Positions 62,704-64,000 of a stretch of 64,000 bases of DNA are shown in pieces. A model generated the notes under the pieces. The model saw nothing but the letters and a program-made list of their open reading frames with translations. It was not told the DNA's origin and ran no database searches. The stretch comes from Falsiroseomonas tokyonensis (GTDB lineage Bacteria > Pseudomonadota > Alphaproteobacteria > Acetobacterales > Acetobacteraceae), in assembly GCF_019024325.1 (NCBI RefSeq), contig NZ_JAFNJS010000001.1:558001-622000 (forward strand), read 5' to 3'. The stretch's first letter is position 1. Every line of letters starts with the position of its first letter. The position numbers and the translations under genes were made by a program.

Positions 62704-64000
62704 ATGCGTGAGAGCCCAGCCATGACGCTGGCGGCGCCGGAAGCGAAGGGCGAGGAAGCCCCGCTTGTCTCGGCGCTCGACCAGGCGTTGGCAGAGGTCC
62801 TGGCCCGGATCGGCGGGGCGGAGGCCGGCGCGGCGCTGGTGCCGGAGGGGCTGGATGCCTTCGCCGTGCGCGTGGCCACCGCTCGCACGGCCAGCCGGAG
62901 CCTCGATCTGATCTACTACATGTGGCACGGCGACGTGACCGGCCGCCTGCTGGCGGCGGAGGTGCTGGCCGCGGCGGATCGCGGCGTGCGGGTCCGGCTG
63001 CTGCTGGACGATGCCTATGCGCTGGGGCGGGAACGCGTGCTCTCCGCCCTGGATTCGCACCCGATGATCACGGTGCGGCTGTTCAACGGCACGCGCTGGC
63101 GCATGTTCGGCCGGGCCGGCTTCCTACTGGAAATGCTCTTCGGCGGCTGGCACCTGAACCGGCGCATGCACAACAAGGCCTGGATCGCCGATGGCAAGGT
63201 GGCCATCGCGGGCGGCCGCAACATCGGTGACGAGTATTTCGGCGCCAAGTCGGACGAGTTCAATTTCCGCGACCTCGACCTGGTGCTGGCCGGCGCGGCC
63301 GTCGCCGGCACCAGGCGGGTCTTCGAGCGCTATTGGCACAACCGCCTGGCCCGCCCCGCCGCCGTGGTCTGCCCGCCGGCCGACAATCATCGCGGCCTGC
63401 CCAAGCTGCGCCGCGCCCTGGCCGAGGCGGCGGCGGAGCCGGAGGCGGTGCGCTACCTGGCGCATCTCGGCGATTTCAACGGCGCCGCAGCCCCGCTGGC
63501 GCGCGGCATGGTCGCCATCGCCCCCGCTGCGGTGCAGGTGGTGGCGGACCCGCCGGAGAAGGCGAAGCGCGGCCTGGCTGCCCGCCGCCAGGCGCGCGCC
63601 GCCGGCGGCATTGCGCCCGAGATCGCCGATGCCCTGCGCAAGGCGCAGCGGGAGGCGCTGCTGATCTCGCCCTATTTCGTACCGGGCAAGGCCGGGCTGG
63701 CGCTGCTGCTGGACCTGGTGGCGCGAGGTGTGAAGGTCTCGGTGGTGACCAATTCCCTGGCGGCGACGGATGTGGTGGCCGTGCATGGCGGCTACGCCCA
63801 TTACCGGGAACCGCTGCTGCGCGCCGGCGTGTCCCTGTTCGAGCTGAAGCCGAGCGGCGAGGATGAAAGCACCAGCGCCTTCGGGTCGCGCGGCGCCAGC
63901 CTGCATACCAAGGCCTTCGTGGTGGATGACGGTCCGATCTTCGTCGGCTCCTTCAACCTCGACCCGCGCTCCGCCGCGCTGAACACGGAAATGGGCGCCT
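62704..64000 (+). CDS. phospholipase D/cardiolipin synthase-like protein, 3' end outside window
   Basis: The frame is open from the ATG at 62704, preceded by GGGAAGGGAG, to the window edge: 432 residues of a longer protein. It carries two HKD motifs of the PLD superfamily. The first is MHNKAWIADGKVAIAGGRNI (H-x-K-x4-D), the second LHTKAFVVDDGPIFVGSFNL. Near the start is RSLDLIYYMWHGDVTGRLLA, followed by a helical linker and LLISPYFVPGKAG. No transmembrane helices appear before the first HKD, unlike classical ClsA. Cardiolipin synthesis or another phosphatidyl transfer is likely. Confidence 0.88.
   Translation, partial: MRESPAMTLAAPEAKGEEAPLVSALDQALAEVLARIGGAEAGAALVPEGLDAFAVRVATARTASRSLDLIYYMWHGDVTGRLLAAEVLAAADRGVRVRLLLDDAYALGRERVLSALDSHPMITVRLFNGTRWRMFGRAGFLLEMLFGGWHLNRRMHNKAWIADGKVAIAGGRNIGDEYFGAKSDEFNFRDLDLVLAGAAVAGTRRVFERYWHNRLARPAAVVCPPADNHRGLPKLRRALAEAAAEPEAVRYLAHLGDFNGAAAPLARGMVAIAPAAVQVVADPPEKAKRGLAARRQARAAGGIAPEIADALRKAQREALLISPYFVPGKAGLALLLDLVARGVKVSVVTNSLAATDVVAVHGGYAHYREPLLRAGVSLFELKPSGEDESTSAFGSRGASLHTKAFVVDDGPIFVGSFNLDPRSAALNTEMGA

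Overview
The window is very GC-rich, tightly packed alphaproteobacterial DNA. Coding style and gene families suggest an Acetobacteraceae/Roseomonas-like rhodospirillalean; this is inference, as there is no rRNA or tRNA gene to confirm it. Family names given here are by recognition of motifs and gene order, not by database search.

Layout. (1) 1-8.4 kb: the 3' end of an isopropylmalate/isocitrate-type dehydrogenase; a tail-to-tail junction of two broken selenium genes (a SelD-associated FAD oxidoreductase and selA); a DUF1622-like membrane protein; an extensin-like protein; and a GntR regulator plus 2OG-Fe(II) oxygenase divergent from an amino-acid-type ABC importer. (2) 8.5-32.4 kb: a nearly complete exosortase A (XrtA)/PEP-CTERM exopolysaccharide locus. 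A minus-strand operon (19.7 to 9.3 kb) carries the export lipoprotein, chain-length protein, kinase-like ATPase, outer-membrane protein, ATPase, deacetylase, FemAB protein, sugar transferase and XrtA. A PEP-CTERM substrate gene lies just beyond it. The divergent plus-strand operon carries the initiating sugar transferase, PrsK/PrsR, PrsT, an O-antigen-ligase-like protein, a glycosyltransferase and an unrecognised Tat-exported protein. (3) 32.4-50.9 kb: glycosyltransferases, FkbM methyltransferases, an epimerase, an asparagine-synthase-like amidotransferase, a flippase, a glycosyltransferase-deacetylase fusion, FemAB/GNAT-like acyltransferases and a second PEP-CTERM gene. (4) 51.2-57.9 kb: a 1034-residue paralogue of the unrecognised protein with three C-terminal xylan-binding-CBM-like repeats, an XRE regulator, and a large hybrid histidine kinase with a degenerate CheB-like sensor region and a fused FixJ-type output. 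(5) 58.2-61.6 kb: the wreck of a xylose-type glycan operon. (6) 61.7 kb to the end: an endonuclease/exonuclease/phosphatase-family protein and a phospholipase D/cardiolipin synthase-like gene cut by the window edge.

How it works together. Regions 2-3 encode synthesis, flipping, polymerisation, decoration and export of an exopolysaccharide, with XrtA sorting PEP-CTERM proteins. PrsK/PrsR is a two-component pair whose regulator has the sigma-54 contact motif GAFTGA, and both PEP-CTERM genes have a well-formed -24/-12 sigma-54 promoter. That gives a concrete local regulon. The most novel item is the two-member protein family, one copy inside the polysaccharide operon and the other fused to carbohydrate-binding repeats; it may act on the polymer itself.
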